From Roseiarcus sp963709655 (GTDB lineage Bacteria > Pseudomonadota > Alphaproteobacteria > Rhizobiales > Beijerinckiaceae), in assembly GCA_963709655.1 (NCBI GenBank), contig CAVPXF010000056.1:877063-941062 (forward strand): a stretch of DNA of 64,000 nucleotides. Direction: 5' to 3'. Positions 1 through 8,800 of the stretch are shown here, piece by piece; the first letter of the stretch is position 1, and every line of letters starts with the position of its first letter. Under the pieces are notes generated by a model. The model was given only the letters and a program-made list of their open reading frames with translations. It was not told where the DNA came from and did no database searches. A program made the position numbers and the translations under genes.

Positions 1-406
1 AGGGCAGAAGCGCGCCGAATTTTTCCGCCAGATGGAGCAAAATCGCGCCCGACTCGAAGACGCGAATGGGCTGCGGCCCCGAGCGGTCCACCATGGCGGG
101 GATCTTCGAATTGGGGTTGATCGCGACGAAGCCGCTGCCGAACTGGTCGCCCTCGCCGATGTTGATCAGCCAGGCGTCGTATTCGGCGCCGGCGAAGCCC
201 AGCGCCAACAGCTCCTCCAGCATGATGGTGACCTTCTGGCCGTTCGGCGTCGCCAGCGAATAGAGCTGGAGCGGATGGCGGCCGACGGGCAGGTCCTTCT
301 CGTGCGTCGGGCCGGCGACGGGTCGGTTGATGTTGGCGAACCGGCCGCCGCTGGGCTTCGTCCAGGTCCAGACTTTTGGCGGGACGTACTCGTCGGCTTC
401 TGACAT
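1..406 (-). CDS. yghU: Glutathione-dependent disulfide-bond oxidoreductase YghU (3' end cut by window edge)
   Basis: Only the first 135 codons are in the window; the gene runs off the left edge. The translation from the ATG at 406 contains the YghU/Nu-class GST signature: NINRPVAGPTHEKDLPVG near residues 25-42, then HPLQLYSLATPNGQKVTIML and, further on, NPNSKIPAM (the thioredoxin-fold cis-proline region) and RVFESGAILLHLAEKFG. In E. coli the family reduces disulfides using two bound glutathiones, in the cytoplasm. The N-terminal extension before the thioredoxin fold is typical of YghU and separates it from ordinary GSTs. No operon partner is visible; higA ends about 220 bp upstream on the same strand. 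Identification is strong; the missing C-terminal helical domain cannot be checked. Confidence 0.9.
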   Translation of the reverse strand, partial: MSEADEYVPPKVWTWTKPSGGRFANINRPVAGPTHEKDLPVGRHPLQLYSLATPNGQKVTIMLEELLALGFAGAEYDAWLINIGEGDQFGSGFVAINPNSKIPAMVDRSGPQPIRVFESGAILLHLAEKFGALLP

Positions 407-623
407 TGGGCGCTCCAGGGAAAGAAATGACGGCCACGCTCTGCGCGGAGCCGAGATGCGCACGCAAGCGATCTCAAGACGCTGGCGGCGCGAGACGCGC
501 GGATCCTGACTTATGCGCCGCCGAACGAGGCGCAACCCCCGCATCGGCTTCCATCGACGCTTTTGCGGGGGACGGATCGTGTCCGACCGATGGTGGAGCG
601 GGCGGTAGCGCACACACGCCTTT

Positions 624-1004
624 TCAGGCGACCTTGTCGAACCGGCTCGGTCGGATCAGAACCTCAGCCGAGATGCCGAGGCGATCATGCAACTGCCGGA
701 TCATCTCGATCGACAAGCCCCGCTTGCGATTCAAGACGTCCGCCACCCGATTCCGGGGGCCGATCATCGGTTCCAGGTCCTTGCGGGTGAGGCCCTGCTG
801 TTCCATGCGGAACCGGATCGCCTCGACCGCATCGGGCGGGTCGATCGGATAATGCTTCGCTTCGTAGACATCGATCAGCGTCGCGAGCACGTCGAGACGG
901 TCTCCGTCCGGCGAACCGCTCTCGGCGCCCCACAGGCGCTCCACCTCGGACAGCGCGGCCTCGTAGTCAGCCTCGTTACGGATCGGCTTCAGTTCAGCCG
1001 CCAT
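624..1004 (-). CDS. higA: HigA-family antitoxin, XRE-type HTH
   Basis: A 126-residue protein with a helical N-terminal half and a C-terminal Cro/C1-type helix-turn-helix (GLTRKDLEPMIGPRNRVADV, then a LSIEMIRQLHDRLGI helix). This is the usual form of HigA antitoxins: the protein neutralises HigB and represses its own operon. Its start overlaps the end of the upstream higB gene by 11 bp, the normal toxin-first order of higBA modules. The partner and gene order support the call more than the HTH alone. Confidence 0.85.
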   Translation of the reverse strand: MAAELKPIRNEADYEAALSEVERLWGAESGSPDGDRLDVLATLIDVYEAKHYPIDPPDAVEAIRFRMEQQGLTRKDLEPMIGPRNRVADVLNRKRGLSIEMIRQLHDRLGISAEVLIRPSRFDKVA

Positions 1005-1317
1005 GATCCACCTCCGTCACATCGATCCTGTCGTATGCCTTGTGCGTGCCGATCCACTTGATCCAGACGATGCCCTTCTCGAAATCGACCGACACAATGA
1101 GGCGATAATCGTTGCCTTTGATATTGAAGACGATCCGCTCGGCGCTGACGATGCTCGCCGTCGCATAGAGCCGCTTCACATCGGCCGTGCTCGCCCATGC
1201 AGCCTTGCTGACTTCATCGAACCAGGCTTCCCACGCGGCTTTGACGGCCGGCTGATCCTTCCGCCCCGCAAGGCTTTCGACGAATTCCCGCAAGGTGCGG
1301 CGGGCAATGATCCTCAT
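994..1317 (-). CDS. higB: HigB-family mRNA interferase toxin
   Basis: From the ATG at 1317 the product is 107 residues and begins MRIIARRTLREF, the standard N-terminus of the HigB_toxin family. Also typical are the central YATASIVSAERIVFNIKGNDYRL strand region (quoted in two parts: YATASIVSAERIVF and NIKGNDYRL) and the terminal VWIKWIGTHKAYDRID. HigB toxins are ribosome-associated endoribonucleases. A longer in-frame start at 1353 exists, but it would add 12 residues not seen in the family and would cover the likely promoter/operator. The gene overlaps higA by 11 bp, so the two are translationally coupled. The module looks intact. Confidence 0.87.
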   Translation of the reverse strand: MRIIARRTLREFVESLAGRKDQPAVKAAWEAWFDEVSKAAWASTADVKRLYATASIVSAERIVFNIKGNDYRLIVSVDFEKGIVWIKWIGTHKAYDRIDVTEVDHGG

Positions 1318-1325
1318 TTTGAGAA

Positions 1326-1362
1326 TTCTAGCATGGGACCAAAATGGTCTCAATCAAAATTA
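1326..1362 (-). promoter_or_regulatory. Probable higBA promoter with palindromic operator
   Basis: Just upstream of higB (start 1317) lies the palindrome GACCAAAATGGTC at 1337-1349, with 5-bp perfect arms. Read on the minus strand, TTGATT precedes it and TAGAAT follows it, a plausible -35/-10 pair with the palindrome in the spacer. HigA proteins bind inverted repeats at this position. The element assignment is inference. Confidence 0.42.
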
Positions 1363-1544
1363 TGGCGGCCCGGCAAAGAAATCCACCATCCGCAAATGCT
1401 AAATCACCTATCTATACTGTTAAAATCCCTCAGCTTTGTCCAGAGCCCTTCGTCACCGGGAGTCGGAATGCCCAAAACTCGTCAATCCTTGGGGCCGGCC
1501 TGCCGCAGAATGCTCTTCAACGCGCCAGGTCGCCAAGCTCCCCC

Positions 1545-2945
1545 TCAGCTATGCTTGAAGCCGCCCGTTTCGGCTTCCGTCATCGGCGTATGGACGGGAT
1601 GCCTGTCGAAATGCGCGATTGCGCGTTCGAAGTCGTCGACGAGCAGCGCCGCAAGGTCCCGGGTCAGACCCTGCCGGACCAGGATACGTTGCACGGCGAC
1701 GTCGGCGAGGTTGGCGGGCAGGGTGTAGGCCGGCACGAGCCATCCACGGATGCGCAGCCGGTCGGCGAGGTCGAACAGCGTATAGCCGGGATCGGCGCCG
1801 TCCTTGATTGTCCAGGTCACGGCGGGAATGCTCTGGCTTGGATCGCCGGCGGCGATGAGCTCGAACGGACCGAGCTTGACGATCTCGTCGGCGAGATACT
1901 GCGCCGTCATGTAGCTGGCCATGTGGACCTTGCGATAGCCTTCGCGGCCGAGGCGCAGGAAATTGTAGTACTGCGCGACGATCTGCCCGGCCGGCCGGGA
2001 GAAGTTGATGGCCAGGGTCGGCATGTCGCCGCCGAGGTAGTTGACCTTGAAGATGAGATCCTCCGGCAGGTCCTCCGTGTCGCGCCAGATCACCCAGCCC
2101 GCGCCGAGCGGCGCGAGGCCGAACTTGTGGCCCGAGGTCGAGATCGACTTGACCCGTGGCAGGCGGAAGTCCCACACGAGGTCCGGCGCGCAGAACGGCG
2201 CGAGGAACGCGCCCGACGCCCCATCGACATGGATGTCGATGTCGAGGCCCTTTTCGGCCTGAAGCCTGTCGAGCGCCTCGGACAGCGGCTGAACGGGCTC
2301 GAAATTGCCGGTGTGCGTCACGCCGAGGGTTGCAGCGACGCCAATCGTGTTCTCGTCGATGCGCTCGAGCATGTCCTCAGGCGTCATGAAGAGGCGGCCG
2401 CGCTCCATCGGGACCTCGCGCAGCTCGACGTCCCAGTAGCGCGCGAACTTGTGCCAGCAGATCTGAACCGGACCGCAGACGATGTTCGGCTTGTCGGTCG
2501 GCTTGCCGGCGGCCTTCATCTTCGCCCGCCAGCGCCACTTCATCGCCAGGCCGCCAAGCATGCAGGCTTCGCTCGAGCCGACCGCCGACGTGCCGAGGGT
2601 ATTGGCGGCGTGGGGGCTGTTCCAGAGGTCGGCGAGCATGTGCACGCAGCGCGATTCGAGCTCGGCCGTCTGAGGATACTCGTCCTTGTCGATCATGTTC
2701 TTGTCGATGGCGAGATCCATGATCTTGTGGACCTCGGGCTCCTCCCATGTCTGGCAGAACGTGGCCAGATTCTGGCGGGCGTTTCCGTCCAGGAAGAGCT
2801 CGTCCTGAACCACCTGGAACACGTCCGCGGGCAGGCTTTCCGTCTGGGGGAACTTGTATTTCGGCAGCGGCTTCGAGAGGGCCCCGCGGGTGAAGACGGA
2901 ATCATGAAGCGAATCGCGAACGTCGTCTTTGTAACTGAGAGCCAC
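1545..2945 (-). CDS. gadB: Glutamate decarboxylase (PLP-dependent)
   Basis: Converts L-glutamate to GABA with consumption of a proton, in the cytoplasm. I chose the GTG at 2945 because GGAGG sits 7 bases upstream and it gives 466 residues, exactly the length of E. coli GadA/GadB; an in-frame ATG at 3134 would add an unlike 63-residue leader. Visible family features are LGTSAVGSSEACMLGGLAMK (cofactor phosphate region), HVDGASGAFLAPF (Asp to the pyridine nitrogen) and the Schiff-base lysine in STSGHKFGLAPLG, at about residue 274. The C-terminal FKHS resembles the pH-responsive tail of E. coli GadB, whose penultimate residues include a His. No gadC-type glutamate/GABA antiporter is adjacent, so acid resistance would need a transporter elsewhere. 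The sequence is intact. Confidence 0.95.
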   Translation of the reverse strand: MALSYKDDVRDSLHDSVFTRGALSKPLPKYKFPQTESLPADVFQVVQDELFLDGNARQNLATFCQTWEEPEVHKIMDLAIDKNMIDKDEYPQTAELESRCVHMLADLWNSPHAANTLGTSAVGSSEACMLGGLAMKWRWRAKMKAAGKPTDKPNIVCGPVQICWHKFARYWDVELREVPMERGRLFMTPEDMLERIDENTIGVAATLGVTHTGNFEPVQPLSEALDRLQAEKGLDIDIHVDGASGAFLAPFCAPDLVWDFRLPRVKSISTSGHKFGLAPLGAGWVIWRDTEDLPEDLIFKVNYLGGDMPTLAINFSRPAGQIVAQYYNFLRLGREGYRKVHMASYMTAQYLADEIVKLGPFELIAAGDPSQSIPAVTWTIKDGADPGYTLFDLADRLRIRGWLVPAYTLPANLADVAVQRILVRQGLTRDLAALLVDDFERAIAHFDRHPVHTPMTEAETGGFKHS

Positions 2946-3164
2946 GGCAATTCCTCCAGAGAGCCCGTCCGCCCGCGGGTCGAATATCGGCCTTGGGCCG
3001 GGCGAGAGCCGACGTCCGTCACATCTGAAGATGACATGACGACGACGGGAGACATAGTCGGTTCGATCGGCCTGCGACGGCGCCAAAAATTCGTAATTGC
3101 GATTTCCGGGGATTCCTGCGACGGGATTCGTCACCGCAATTCCTGTAATCTTTAATTTGACCTC

Positions 3165-4088
3165 TCAGAAGGCCTTGTTGAACGTCAGGCCCACGCGTTG
3201 TGTTGTCGCCTTCCAGGCTGAACTGCCGACCAATGTTCCCAGGCTCGTCGAACTGCCATTCAGATTGCTAAATGTGCTCGCAAAATTCGAAGTATGATTT
3301 TCCGTCGCGGCGTAGGTGTAATTCAAATCGAGGAACCAGGTCTGCGTAAAGAAGTAGGTGACCCCGACTTGCGCTGCGCCGCCAAACAACCAACTGGAAC
3401 TCGAGAAGTCCTGGGGCGCGCCGGATTGATCCATCAGCGTTCCATTGATAATTGCAAGACCAACCAGGCCATTTAACTTGGTTCGGGTTTGTGACAGCGT
3501 CGGACCGGCGCCGGCATAAACGTAGCTTCGATCGAAAAAGCGTCCAAGGAATGGGACGAGATCGATTTCCTGCACAAGACTGGTCTGAGCGGCGCGCACA
3601 TAAGCGGGGCCGCTAAAAGGCACTGACGTAGGGCTTCCCGTAATGGTGAACGAACCGAACTGGGGGATAATGGAGTTATTGTTGGTCGAAGTCGCGCCCA
3701 GATAGTTGTAAGACAGTTTCGCTCCCCATAGCCAATCGCTGGTCCCGAAGCGTTGGAAGTAGCCGCCCTGGAACGTCGGGGCGAATGCGAACCTGTTGTT
3801 CATAGAAATATCGACAGGCCCTTGAGCGCTTCCGGAGGCTGACAGCACTCCGTCTACATACACGTTCGAAGTTCCTATTGCGTAAACGTGCTGGTCGCCG
3901 AAATGAATCCAGTCGGCGCTCGCGCCAAGACCGAGAAAGAAGGCGCTGTTTGGCGCGATCGAAGCGGTCGACATTACAGGACCGGGCGACGCCGTAGTCA
4001 TGGTTTGTTGCGATAGGTCTGCGGCGTCGACCGATCCGGCCGCCGCCAGCGTGAGGATTGCTGCGATCGCAAGACACGGGTCTCTCAT
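3165..4088 (-). CDS. Outer-membrane beta-barrel protein
   Basis: A 307-residue secreted protein. The ATG at 4088 follows GAGG by about 8 bases and opens with a typical Sec signal (MRDPCLAIAAILTLAAAG, cleavage likely after SVDA). The remainder is rich in alternating hydrophobic and aromatic strands such as GGYFQRFGTSDWLWGAKLSY and TWFLDLNYTYAATEN, and ends in phenylalanine (RVGLTFNKAF), the signal read by the BAM complex. This matches the alphaproteobacterial OMP25/31-like barrel group. Substrate or function is unknown. It is a single-gene unit, with an AT-rich upstream region (about 4120-4220) that probably holds the promoter. Confidence 0.8.
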   Translation of the reverse strand: MRDPCLAIAAILTLAAAGSVDAADLSQQTMTTASPGPVMSTASIAPNSAFFLGLGASADWIHFGDQHVYAIGTSNVYVDGVLSASGSAQGPVDISMNNRFAFAPTFQGGYFQRFGTSDWLWGAKLSYNYLGATSTNNNSIIPQFGSFTITGSPTSVPFSGPAYVRAAQTSLVQEIDLVPFLGRFFDRSYVYAGAGPTLSQTRTKLNGLVGLAIINGTLMDQSGAPQDFSSSSWLFGGAAQVGVTYFFTQTWFLDLNYTYAATENHTSNFASTFSNLNGSSTSLGTLVGSSAWKATTQRVGLTFNKAF

Positions 4089-4269
4089 CTGGAATCCTCG
4101 CCGCCGGGCGAATGGAGCGTATGTCCACACGGCGCCAGCGTAATCAAAGATTCAGAAAAGACAAGGATCTACTGAAATTATTCAAGTTTATCGCCAGATT
4201 AATTGTTCACAAGCGCCACAAAGCGATTGTTTACGCGGATACGGTAACCGACTGGGCTGCACTGGCCGC

Positions 4270-4580
4270 GGCCGTGTCGTCCGACGCCGCCCTTGGCCCC
4301 TCGCGTCCCAAGGCGCGCACGACCGGCTCGCTGTCGTCGGTCGCATACCCGCACCAGGTCGTCGCGCAGGCCCGGGCGATCGCGCCGCGGTCGGCAACGC
4401 AGGTCGCCTCAACGGGCGGCCTGGGCGCCATGCGGATTGCGCACGACAGGCCGCCAACCGCCGGGACGTCCGCGAGACGGAAGGCCGCCATCAAGAGGGC
4501 CGGGGGCGCGTAGTCGGAAAAGAGAATATCGCGCGCGCCGGCTTCCGCGAGGTCGCGCGCCGCCGCGCACCGAGTTTCCG
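4270..4580 (-). pseudogene. Decayed 3' fragment of phnM (phosphonate diphosphatase family)
   Basis: On the minus strand, near 4560, the translation reads RDLAEAGARDILFSDYAPPALLMAAFRLAD, here quoted as RDLAEAGARDILFSDY plus APPALLMAAFRLAD. This matches the conserved end of PhnM amidohydrolases (elsewhere of the type LAE-G-LDILSSDYVPSSLL-AAFRLA), followed by a DRGAIA segment (GLxDRGxIAPG in the family). The next family block, LRDDLVRV, is in another frame, and PVVRALGREG returns to the first frame, so at least two frameshifts are present. Everything upstream of the HSGNVSA-like region is absent. No other phn genes are nearby. In intact systems PhnM cleaves the ribose-triphosphate phosphonate intermediate of C-P lyase. 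Recognised by eye, not by search. Confidence 0.6.
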
Positions 4581-4701
4581 CCTACTGCCCCGCGAACGAG
4601 ATGAACGCTCGCCGCTCCTGTTGCTCCCCGGTGTCGATTCCTCCACTATCGGCGTCGCTGCGTTCGTCGCTGCGGCCACGAAATCGATACGGGAGGACTC
4701 T

Positions 4702-5928
4702 TTGGCGCATGTCTGGACGCCGGATCGCCGGCGCTTTTGTCTAGCCGGAGCGGCGCTGATCGCGGCGCCGCGGATCGGGTTCGCCGAGGGCGTGAAGCCG
4801 CTCAAGATCGGCGTCCTCAACGACATGTCGAGCGTCTATTCCGACTATCAGGGGGTCGGGTCGGTGATCGCGGCTGAGCTCGCGGCCGAAGACTTCTCGG
4901 CCAAGCTCGGCGTCCCGGTCGAGATCGTCTCGGCCGATCATCAGAATAAGCCCGACGTCGGGGCGGCGATTGCGCGGCGCTGGTTCGACACCGAGAACGT
5001 CGACGTCGTCATGGACCTGCCGAACTCCTCGGTCGCGCTCGCCGTGCTGGCGGTCGCTGAGGAGAAGAACAAGGCCGTGATCGGCTCCGGCGCCGGCTCG
5101 TCGGTCATGACCGGGCCGAAATGCTCGAAGAACTTCGTCCACTGGACCTACGACACCTATTCCTCCGGAACGGCGCTCGGCCGGGCGCTGACTGAGGCCG
5201 GCGGCAAGTCCTGGTTCTTCGTCACCGCCGACTACAGCTTCGGCAAGGACATGGAGGCCAATTGCGCCGCCGCGGTTGAGGCCTCCGGCGGCAAGGTTCT
5301 CGGGGCGGTGCGCCATCCGCTCAACACTCCCGATTTCTCCTCGTTCATCTTGCAGGCCCAAGGATCCGGCGCGGAGGTCGTCGCCTTCGCCAACGGCGGC
5401 GGCGACACCAACAATTGCTTCAAGCAGGCGCATGAGTTCGGGCTGACGCCAAAGCAGAAGCTCGCCGGCTTCACCCTGAACGTGACCAACATTCCGGCGC
5501 TCGGGCTCGAGATCGTTCAGGGCGCGCTGCTGCCGACCGCCTTCTACTGGGACGCCAACGACGGAACGCGCGCCTTCGGCAAGCGCTTCCTCGCCGCCCA
5601 TCCGAAGAAGCTCATGCCGAACGATATGCAAGCCGGCATGTACGGGGCGACCGAGCACCTCATCAAGGCGATGGCCGTGACGAAGAGCGCTGCCGACGGC
5701 GTCAAGCTCATCGAGGCGATGAAGGCGATCCCGATCGACGACGCCGTCTTCGGCAAGGGCTGGATCCGCGCCGACGGGCGCGCGATGCACCCGATCTACC
5801 TCTACAAGGTGAAGTCCCCGGCGGCGTCGCATTCCGAGTGGGACGTCTTCGAACTCGTCTCGACGATCGCGCCGGAAGACGCCTTCCGCCCGCTCGACAA
5901 GGGCGGCTGCCCGTTCGTGAAGACGTGA
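4702..5928 (+). CDS. ABC transporter substrate-binding protein, branched-chain amino acid/urea type
   Basis: A periplasmic type-1 ligand-binding protein of about 408 residues. The preferred start is the TTG at 4702, preceded by GGGAGGA; an ATG 27 codons upstream has no such site and would bury the leader. The N-terminus has a twin-arginine-like signal (RRRFCLAGAALIAAP) before the mature KPLKIGVLNDMSSVYSDYQG. That is the usual first strand and ligand loop of the LivK/UrtA superfamily, followed by a GSGAGSS ligand-phosphate loop. The C-terminal CPFVKT is common in this subgroup. No permease or ATPase gene is adjacent, so it must work with a transporter encoded elsewhere. Ligand unknown. Confidence 0.85.
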   Translation: MAHVWTPDRRRFCLAGAALIAAPRIGFAEGVKPLKIGVLNDMSSVYSDYQGVGSVIAAELAAEDFSAKLGVPVEIVSADHQNKPDVGAAIARRWFDTENVDVVMDLPNSSVALAVLAVAEEKNKAVIGSGAGSSVMTGPKCSKNFVHWTYDTYSSGTALGRALTEAGGKSWFFVTADYSFGKDMEANCAAAVEASGGKVLGAVRHPLNTPDFSSFILQAQGSGAEVVAFANGGGDTNNCFKQAHEFGLTPKQKLAGFTLNVTNIPALGLEIVQGALLPTAFYWDANDGTRAFGKRFLAAHPKKLMPNDMQAGMYGATEHLIKAMAVTKSAADGVKLIEAMKAIPIDDAVFGKGWIRADGRAMHPIYLYKVKSPAASHSEWDVFELVSTIAPEDAFRPLDKGGCPFVKT

Positions 5929-5936
5929 GCCTCGCG

Positions 5937-6028
5937 CTGTAGACGCGGTCCATAGCCCGTCGAGAGACGGGCGTCCCTACGGACGCCCTATGGACCGCGT
6001 CGGCCGCGATCAGCGATCGCGGCTACAG
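5937..6028. repeat. Compound palindromic repeat element
   Basis: Bounded by CTGTAG (5937) and CTACAG (6028). Inside are perfect 14-base arms, GACGCGGTCCATAG and its complement CTATGGACCGCGTC, enclosing a second palindrome, CCCGTCGAGAGACGGG, and GCGTCCCTACGGACGC. A CCGCGATCAGCGATCGCGG hairpin follows. Related units occur at 7598-7640 inside hrpB and at 17912-18029. It lies between two plus-strand genes and could fold in the RNA. Confidence 0.75.
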
Positions 6029-6089
6029 GGGCCGCCGCCCGTATCGCGCCGTCTTGCGTTCGGTCGGCGCGGCCGCTTAGGAAGCGGCG

Positions 6090-8660
6090 ATGACCGATCT
6101 CGCCGCGCCGCTGCCGATCGACGAGGCGCTGCCCTCCTTAAGGGCGGCGCTTGCAACGCATACGCGCGCGGTGTTGGTCGCCCCGCCCGGCGCCGGCAAG
6201 ACCACGCGCGTTCCGCTGGCGCTGATGGAAGAGCCCTGGGCGAAGGGCGGCCGCCTGATCGTGCTGGAACCTCGGCGCCTCGCCGCCCGCGCCGCCGCCG
6301 CGCGCATGGCTGCGACCTTGAGCGAAAAGGTTGGCGGGACGATCGGCCTGCGCGTGCGGCTCCAGAGCCTGGTTTCGGCGCAGACCCGCATCGAGGTCGT
6401 CACCGAAGGCGTGTTCGCAAGGCAGATCCTCGACGATCCCGCACTCGACGGCGTCGCGGGCGTGCTGTTCGACGAGTTCCACGAGCGCTCGCTCGACGCC
6501 GACCTCGGACTGGCGCTGGCGCTCGACGCGCAGGGGGCGTTGCGCGAAGACCTGCGTCTCCTCGTCATGTCGGCGACGCTCGACGGCGCGCGGGTCAAGC
6601 GCCTGCTCGGCGACGCCCCGCTGATCGAAAGCCAGGGCCGCGCCTTTCCCGTGGTTACGCGCTATGTGGGTCGCGATCCGCGAGCCCGGATCGAGGACGA
6701 GGTCGCCCGCGCGACGCTGGAGGCGCTCGATCGCGAGACGGGCTCGGCTCTCGTTTTCCTGCCGGGGCAGGGCGAGATCCGTCGGGTCGCCGAGACGCTG
6801 GAGGCGCGGATCCGTCGGCCCGACGTCGATATCGCGCCGCTCTACGGCGCGCTTGATCCACGCGCCCAGGATCGCGCCGTCGAGCCTGCGCCGCCGGGGC
6901 GGCGGAAGATCGTGTTGGCGACCTCGATCGCCGAGACCTCGCTGACCATCGAAGGCGTGCGGATCGTGATCGACAGCGGGCTCATGCGCGTGCCCCGCTA
7001 CGAGCCCGACATCGGCCTGACGCGGCTCGAAACGGTGCGGGTTTCTCGCGCCAACGCCGATCAGCGGCGCGGCCGCGCCGGCCGCGTCGAGCCGGGGGTC
7101 TGCGTCCGGCTGTGGGAGGAGGCGGCGACCGGCGGGCTTCAGGCCTACGCCGCGCCGGAGATCCTCACGGCCGACCTCTCCGGCTTCCTGCTCGACTGCG
7201 CGGTCTGGGGCGAGACCGATCCGACGCGACTCGCCTTTCTCGATCCGCCGCCGCGCGCCGCGCTCAACGAGGCGCGCGGGCTGCTCGGCGCGATCGGCGC
7301 GCTCGACGCAGACGGCCGCGTCACCGGCGAGGGCCGGGCAATTGCGCGCCTCGCCCTGCCGCCGCGGCTCGCCCGCATGGTGGTCGACGCCGCCCGGTCG
7401 GGCGAGGCGCGGGCGGCGGCCGAGGTCGCCGTCATCCTGACCGAACGCGGCCTCGGCGGCGACGCGGTCGACCTCACGACCCGGCTCGACGCCTTTCGCC
7501 GCGACCGTTCGCCCCGCGCCGAGGACGCGCGCCGGCTGGCGCGAGGACTGGCGCAGCGGGCGGCGGAGGCCCTCACCCCCGGCCCCTCTCCCGGAAAGCC
7601 CGTCGACAGACGGGCGTCTTTCGACGCTCTATTGGGGAGAGGGGAGAGATCCTTCTCCCTTGGGGAGAAGGTGGCCGGCGAGAGCCGGCCGGATGAGGGG
7701 ACTGGCCTGCTGCTCGCCTCCGCCTATCCCGACCGCATCGCCGTCGCCCGGGGGAAGCGCGGCGAGTTTTTGATGGCGAACGGGCGGGCGGCGGCGCTCG
7801 AGGCGCACGATCCGCTTGCCGGCGAAGCCTATCTCGCGATCGGCGAGGTGGTCGGCCGCGCCGCCTCCGCGCGCATCCTCATCGCCGCCCCCATGAGCCT
7901 CGCCGAGATCGAAGCGGCAGCCGGCGGGGCGATCGAGACGGCCGACGAGGTCGCCTTCGACCGCGCGTCCGCTTCGCTGAGGGCCCGCCGGCGCCGACGG
8001 CTCGGGGCGCTGACGCTGGCTGAGCAGACGCTGGCCGTCCCGGCCGACGAGCAAAGCGCCACGGCGCTCGCCCGCGGCGCCCTCACGCTTGGGCCCGGCC
8101 GCCTGCCGTGGAGCCGGGCGCTGACCCAATGGCGCGACCGGGTGAGCTTCCTGCGGCGCGCCGAGGGCGACGTCTGGCCGGACCTCACGGACGTGCGCCT
8201 CATCGAGGATCCCGAATGGCTCGCGCCGTTCCTTGTCGGAAAGACGCGGCTCGACGAGATCGGCGCGGACGATCTCGCGAACGCGCTCCACGCCCTCCTG
8301 CCGTGGGACCTCGCGCGCCGGCTCGACGCCGAGGCGCCGACGCATTTCGAGGCGCCGACCGGGACTGCGGCGGCGATCGACTACGAGGCCGAGGGCGGTC
8401 CGTCGATCGCGCTGAGGGTGCAGGAGCTGTTCGGCCTCGCCGAGCACCCCGCGGTCGCCGGCGGCAAGATCCCGCTGACGCTGCATCTCCTGTCGCCGGC
8501 CCACCGGCCGATCCAGATCACCCGCGATCTGCCCGGCTTCTGGCGCGGCTCCTGGGCCGCGGTGCGCTCGGACCTGCGCGGCCGCTACCCGCGCCACTTC
8601 TGGCCGGAGGACCCGGCGAGCGCCGCGCCGACCGCCCGCGCCAAGCCGCGTGGGAGGTAA
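6090..8660 (+). CDS. hrpB: ATP-dependent helicase HrpB
   Basis: An 856-residue DEAH-box superfamily 2 helicase. Walker A is GAGKT at residues 34-38, the DEFHER box (the HrpB form of DEAH) follows near residue 129, then the MSATLDG motif III. The C-terminal helicase domain has TSIAETSLTIEGV and the QRRGRAGR motif VI, and the HrpB-specific C-terminal region includes HFWPEDP. The family is thought to act on RNA, though the bacterial role of HrpB is poorly known. Residues about 494-537 (DNA 7570-7703) are encoded by a palindromic repeat inserted in frame, giving a Pro/Gly/Ser/Arg-rich stretch absent from normal HrpB. The frame is kept, so the protein is probably functional. Confidence 0.93.
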   Translation: MTDLAAPLPIDEALPSLRAALATHTRAVLVAPPGAGKTTRVPLALMEEPWAKGGRLIVLEPRRLAARAAAARMAATLSEKVGGTIGLRVRLQSLVSAQTRIEVVTEGVFARQILDDPALDGVAGVLFDEFHERSLDADLGLALALDAQGALREDLRLLVMSATLDGARVKRLLGDAPLIESQGRAFPVVTRYVGRDPRARIEDEVARATLEALDRETGSALVFLPGQGEIRRVAETLEARIRRPDVDIAPLYGALDPRAQDRAVEPAPPGRRKIVLATSIAETSLTIEGVRIVIDSGLMRVPRYEPDIGLTRLETVRVSRANADQRRGRAGRVEPGVCVRLWEEAATGGLQAYAAPEILTADLSGFLLDCAVWGETDPTRLAFLDPPPRAALNEARGLLGAIGALDADGRVTGEGRAIARLALPPRLARMVVDAARSGEARAAAEVAVILTERGLGGDAVDLTTRLDAFRRDRSPRAEDARRLARGLAQRAAEALTPGPSPGKPVDRRASFDALLGRGERSFSLGEKVAGESRPDEGTGLLLASAYPDRIAVARGKRGEFLMANGRAAALEAHDPLAGEAYLAIGEVVGRAASARILIAAPMSLAEIEAAAGGAIETADEVAFDRASASLRARRRRRLGALTLAEQTLAVPADEQSATALARGALTLGPGRLPWSRALTQWRDRVSFLRRAEGDVWPDLTDVRLIEDPEWLAPFLVGKTRLDEIGADDLANALHALLPWDLARRLDAEAPTHFEAPTGTAAAIDYEAEGGPSIALRVQELFGLAEHPAVAGGKIPLTLHLLSPAHRPIQITRDLPGFWRGSWAAVRSDLRGRYPRHFWPEDPASAAPTARAKPRGR
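7570..7703. repeat. Intragenic palindromic repeat inside hrpB
   Basis: The outer element has the CCCTCACCCCCGGCCCCTCT ... GGGGAGAGGGGAGAG ... GGATGAGGGG form known as a dispersed intergenic palindrome in alphaproteobacteria. Nested in it, at about 7598-7640, is CCCGTCGACAGACGGG followed by a GCGTC...GACGC-like arm, closely similar to the core of the element at 5937-6028. A second copy of the outer type lies between genes at 41524-41637. The insertion keeps the hrpB reading frame open. Confidence 0.75.
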
Positions 8661-8800
8661 GAATGTGGCGCGTCCTGAGGGACGCCATGGGTAGCGGAGT
8701 CCGGACTGTCGCCGACCGTGTCGCCGTCTTCCATACGGCGGCCGTCTTCGCCGAGCTCAACAGCGTTCCGGAGATCCGCGCCCACACCAAAACGCAGGTC

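Noticed and set aside
1344..3155. A long open frame (603 codons) on the plus strand opposite the glutamate decarboxylase gene.
   Set aside because: An antisense shadow: Arg/Glu/Asp-rich with no domain, while the minus strand encodes a complete GadB.
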